A stretch of 8,649 nucleotides of DNA from Verrucomicrobia bacterium UBA1629 (GTDB lineage Bacteria; Verrucomicrobiota; Kiritimatiellia; RFP12; UBA1067). Under the pieces are notes generated by a model, which worked only from the letters and a program-made list of their open reading frames with translations, was not told where the DNA came from and did not search any database. Positions 6,880 to 8,649 of the stretch are shown one piece after another; the stretch's first letter is position 1, and every line of letters starts with the position of its first letter. The translations under genes were made by a program, and so were the position numbers. Location of the stretch: assembly GCA_002321305.1 (NCBI GenBank), contig DCMF01000070.1:1-8649 (forward strand), given 5' to 3'.

Positions 6880-8232
6880 TTAGCGCACGACGAAAATGCC
6901 CCCAAGCGGCACGTCATACGGCGACGGCCACCGCGCAAACCACGCGAGCCGCTGCTGCGTGATGCCGCTCACGAAGACATTCGGGTCGCCGACGTCACAC
7001 ATGCCCAGGCACCGTTCGGGCCGACGCGCGTCCGTCTTCTCATCGGCCGTCAGCGCGCGGCAGCCGCTCGCCGCCCGCTCGCCCCACGGCCACTGCTGGG
7101 ACGAGACGTAGAGCGTGCACGTCTTCTGGGAAAGGCCCTTGCCATTGAGCAGATAGCGCAAGGATTCCGCACTAAACGGCTTGCGCCAAAAATAGACGCT
7201 CTGCAACGCCCAGCAATTGTTGAAGTCACCCGAATAAAGGGACGTCACGTTCGGCAGGTCGAAGACCGCATTCGTCAGCGTCGTCACGCCCGAAAACCGC
7301 ACTCCATCCAGATAGGAGCTGTTCTTCCACTCGGTCTGCGTGATGGGGCCGCGCAACTCGACGTCTTTGATTTTCGTCCATGCAAACGCCGCATCGCCCA
7401 AATGCTGCAGATTCGTCAGCACAAGAGACCCCGTCAGCCCCGAACAGCCCTCGAATGCACGTGTGGCAACGACCTCAACCGACGGCGGACAGAAGGTCGA
7501 GATCTCGCCCACAAGTTTGCTACACGAATTGAAGGCGAAGGAGCCAATGCGGGTGAGCCCCTCCTCCCCCTTCCCCAGGTTGAGGTTCAAGTCAGACAGT
7601 GCCTTACATCCGCTGAACAGGGCATCAGGAATCTCGGTGTTCTGCGGCAAGTCCAGCGTTACGGACGTCAGCGCCGTCCGATTCTCGAAAAGGCGAGTCG
7701 GGAGGGTCATGCGCTTGGACGAGCGAATCGTCACGGACGCGAGCTTCGGCGTCTCGGCAAAGGCCGACGCGGAAATGTTCGTCTGGTTCGGGAAGTCCAG
7801 CACAAGCGAGACAAGGTTGGAACAGCCACGGACGGTGTCCGCCCAAAGCCAGACGGCGTTCGGCCCGCCAAGGGAGATGTTCGTCACCGACTGATTGTAT
7901 CGGATAAGCGCCCATGTCATGCTGTTCTTGTCCGGCTGCCAGTACCGATTACAGCGGAATTCCGTGATGACGGCCTTGCCATATTCAAACAACTGGTTCC
8001 AGAAGTAGACCTTCTGGATTTCCACGCCGTCCACAACCGGGTCGTCCAAGTCCAACAGGCCCGAACCGGAACGGGGCGAGCCCTTGATGGTCAGCGTCTT
8101 CGCCGTCGAATTGAACTGCGCCGGCAATGTCCAGTTGCCGTCCGTAATCGCGTCGCCCGAAAACGACCATTGGCCGCCCGAGGCGACACACGCCGCCACG
8201 CCAAGAATCGAACAGCCTATCAACTTCTTCAT
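6880..8232 (-). CDS. Secreted BspA-like leucine-rich-repeat protein
   Basis: The 450-aa product is predicted to be exported and to act in binding or adhesion; no catalytic motif is visible. MKKLIGCSILGVAACVASGG is a signal sequence. VAAC (12-15) resembles a lipobox, so it may be a lipoprotein. Residues 20-60 are short beta-rich sequence. LRR_5 (BspA/TpLRR) repeats fill about 110-345 with a period near 24 residues and an F/A-x-x-C/T-x-x-L core: RGCSNL 135, FAETPKL 158, FENRTAL 182, FSGCKAL 206, FNSCSKL 234, FEGCSGL 260, FNNCWAL 337. A Cys-rich tail without repeats (about 350-450) ends in PLGGIFVVR. Base composition is visibly lower in GC than in the three glycosidase genes. The ATG at 8232 is supported by GAAAGGAG nine bases upstream, against a 44-codon extension that would overlap the promoter. 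It is the first gene of the operon. BspA-type repeats bind host or matrix proteins in some species; a glycan-binding role here is inferred from its neighbours. Confidence 0.85.
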   Translation of the reverse strand: MKKLIGCSILGVAACVASGGQWSFSGDAITDGNWTLPAQFNSTAKTLTIKGSPRSGSGLLDLDDPVVDGVEIQKVYFWNQLFEYGKAVITEFRCNRYWQPDKNSMTWALIRYNQSVTNISLGGPNAVWLWADTVRGCSNLVSLVLDFPNQTNISASAFAETPKLASVTIRSSKRMTLPTRLFENRTALTSVTLDLPQNTEIPDALFSGCKALSDLNLNLGKGEEGLTRIGSFAFNSCSKLVGEISTFCPPSVEVVATRAFEGCSGLTGSLVLTNLQHLGDAAFAWTKIKDVELRGPITQTEWKNSSYLDGVRFSGVTTLTNAVFDLPNVTSLYSGDFNNCWALQSVYFWRKPFSAESLRYLLNGKGLSQKTCTLYVSSQQWPWGERAASGCRALTADEKTDARRPERCLGMCDVGDPNVFVSGITQQRLAWFARWPSPYDVPLGGIFVVR

Positions 8233-8241
8233 GTTGCCGAA

Positions 8242-8249
8242 CTCCTTTC
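8242..8249 (-). promoter_or_regulatory. Shine-Dalgarno of the LRR gene
   Basis: GAAAGGAG lies nine bases before the ATG at 8232. It decides that start over the upstream in-frame codon at 8364, which falls on the -35 box. Confidence 0.85.
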
Positions 8250-8279
8250 GTGTACCCGATTTTCCGGGGCAGATTTCAG

Positions 8280-8322
8280 TGCGAGGGAGCACGGCCATTG
8301 ACCTAACGGCCCGCCCCTCGCA
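8280..8322 (-). promoter_or_regulatory. Stem-loop at the 5' end of the operon leader
   Basis: In the - strand transcript, TGCGAGGG/CCCTCGCA-type arms pair perfectly over 8 bp (8322-8315 with 8287-8280). The stem continues past a bulge with two G-C pairs and, after a small internal loop, with GGCC/GGCC (8311-8308 with 8296-8293), leaving an 11-base loop. The predicted transcript start is about 8328, so the hairpin begins within a few bases of the mRNA 5' end. It could protect the mRNA or serve a regulatory purpose. It lacks a T-run, so an attenuator is unlikely. A second, 4-bp hairpin (8268-8255) stands just before the Shine-Dalgarno. Confidence 0.6.
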
Positions 8323-8334
8323 AGTTTCGCAACC

Positions 8335-8364
8335 ATTATACCTAAAAATCGCAATTGAAGTCAA
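8335..8364 (-). promoter_or_regulatory. Sigma70-type promoter of the LRR-glycosidase operon
   Basis: On the - strand, TTGACT (8364-8359) and a perfect TATAAT (8340-8335) are separated by 18 bp of AT-rich sequence, in a region otherwise rich in GC. The inferred start near 8328 gives a leader of about 95 bases before the LRR gene. No other convincing promoter is seen down to 1263, which supports one transcript for the four genes. Confidence 0.85.
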
Positions 8365-8375
8365 GGGAGCGTCGC

Positions 8376-8397
8376 CTCGCCAACTTCGGTTGGCGGG
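8376..8397 (-). terminator. Hairpin between the upstream gene and the operon promoter, possible terminator
   Basis: CGCCAAC and GTTGGCG pair perfectly around a four-base loop (8378-8384 with 8389-8395), extendable by a G-T and a G-C pair. Read on the + strand the loop is the very stable C(UUCG)G form; on the - strand it is CGAA. It lies 33 bases after the stop of the upstream gene and just before the operon promoter, the right place for a terminator. No T-run follows on either strand, so intrinsic termination is uncertain. Confidence 0.4.
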
Positions 8398-8429
8398 TTG
8401 AAAGGGTGTTTCCCCATGGTTCTTCCGGC

Positions 8430-8649
8430 TCAGCGGAGCGGAAGGGTCGCCTGCCGTCCGATGAGGGGCGGGAACAGCCGCCTGACAAGGCCGTATCTGC
8501 GCAGGGCGTACGCGACGATCAGCTGGCGCCGCTCCTCAGGGGGTCAACTGCGACGCAGACGACACCCTCGCGAGGAACGCGCTGATGGCGCGGTAGGCTT
8601 CGCGGGCCTTTCCGCCCGTGGCGGTGTAGGTCGTGACGACGCCCCGCCG
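8430..8649 (-). pseudogene. 3' end of an unidentified gene, with a one-base frameshift
   Basis: Only the last ~70 codons are in the window. Read from the right edge, the frame gives VVTTYTATGGKAREAYRAI, then AFLARVSSASQLTP and a stop at 8536-8538. If one C is removed from a run of five (8539-8543), the frame continues smoothly as TPEERRQLIVAYALRRYGL and then VRRLFPPLIGRQATLPLR, ending at 8430-8432. The repaired sequence looks like a genuine basic, helical C-terminus, and both halves have natural codon use, so this is probably one gene. The extra base is either a sequencing error in a homopolymer or a real mutation. I do not recognise the family. The gene is co-directional with the operon but is separated from it by a hairpin and a promoter. 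Confidence 0.55.

Noticed and set aside
1152..6883. Three very long + strand open frames (about 590-790 codons) covering the glycosidase genes
   Set aside because: They run antisense to genes with clear catalytic motifs and signal peptides. Their translations are Arg/Pro/Ala-rich with no domain signal. GC-rich codon use with few stops in the complementary frame explains them.
8233..8364. N-terminal extension of the LRR protein to 8364
   Set aside because: It would place the start codon on the -35 box and translate the hairpin leader; the signal peptide and the RBS support 8232.
1..8649. CRISPR arrays, tRNA or rRNA genes, toxin-antitoxin or phage-defence genes
   Set aside because: No regularly spaced repeats, cloverleaf-like sequences or defence-protein motifs were seen on either strand.

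Overview
The window looks like a piece of a GC-rich Gram-negative genome from the PVC group, most plausibly a gut-type Kiritimatiellota/Verrucomicrobiota relative. This is an inference from the gene set: exported glycoside hydrolases together with a secreted BspA-type leucine-rich-repeat protein. No rRNA or marker gene in the window fixes the taxonomy.

Layout. Positions 1-790 hold the 5' part of an IS110-family insertion sequence on the + strand, with its transposase cut off after the RuvC-like DEDD domain. At about position 790 it meets, tail to tail, the first ~107 codons of carA (carbamoyl-phosphate synthase small subunit) on the - strand, also cut off. All other genes lie on the - strand. 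Reading in the direction of transcription, from right to left, there is first the frameshifted 3' end of an unidentified gene (8649-8430). A hairpin (8397-8376) follows, then a sigma70-like promoter (TTGACT, 18 bp, TATAAT; 8364-8335) and a structured 5' leader. Next come four apparently co-transcribed genes: a BspA-like LRR protein (8232-6880), an agarase-like clan GH-A hydrolase (6865-4574), a GH36-type alpha-galactosidase-like enzyme (4521-2740) and a GH39-like enzyme (2687-1263). The unit closes with a strong intrinsic terminator (1241-1204). carA follows as a separate unit.

How the genes may work together. All four operon products have N-terminal export signals. The three enzymes keep recognisable catalytic acids and would cleave different glycosidic bonds. 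The LRR protein, encoded first, could be a surface protein for binding or adhesion. The cluster therefore resembles a polysaccharide utilisation locus built around an LRR protein instead of SusC/SusD. The substrate cannot be read from the sequence, but alpha-galactosidase-like and agarase-like folds point to a galactose-containing glycan. No transporter, regulator or sulfatase is present in the window.

The two edges are damaged: the IS/carA junction at the left and the homopolymer frameshift at the right. Either could be real genome decay or an assembly or sequencing artefact. Nothing in the window is clearly a wholly new system. The best candidates for follow-up are the LRR-led glycan operon, the family-unassigned GH-A enzyme and the structured operon leader.
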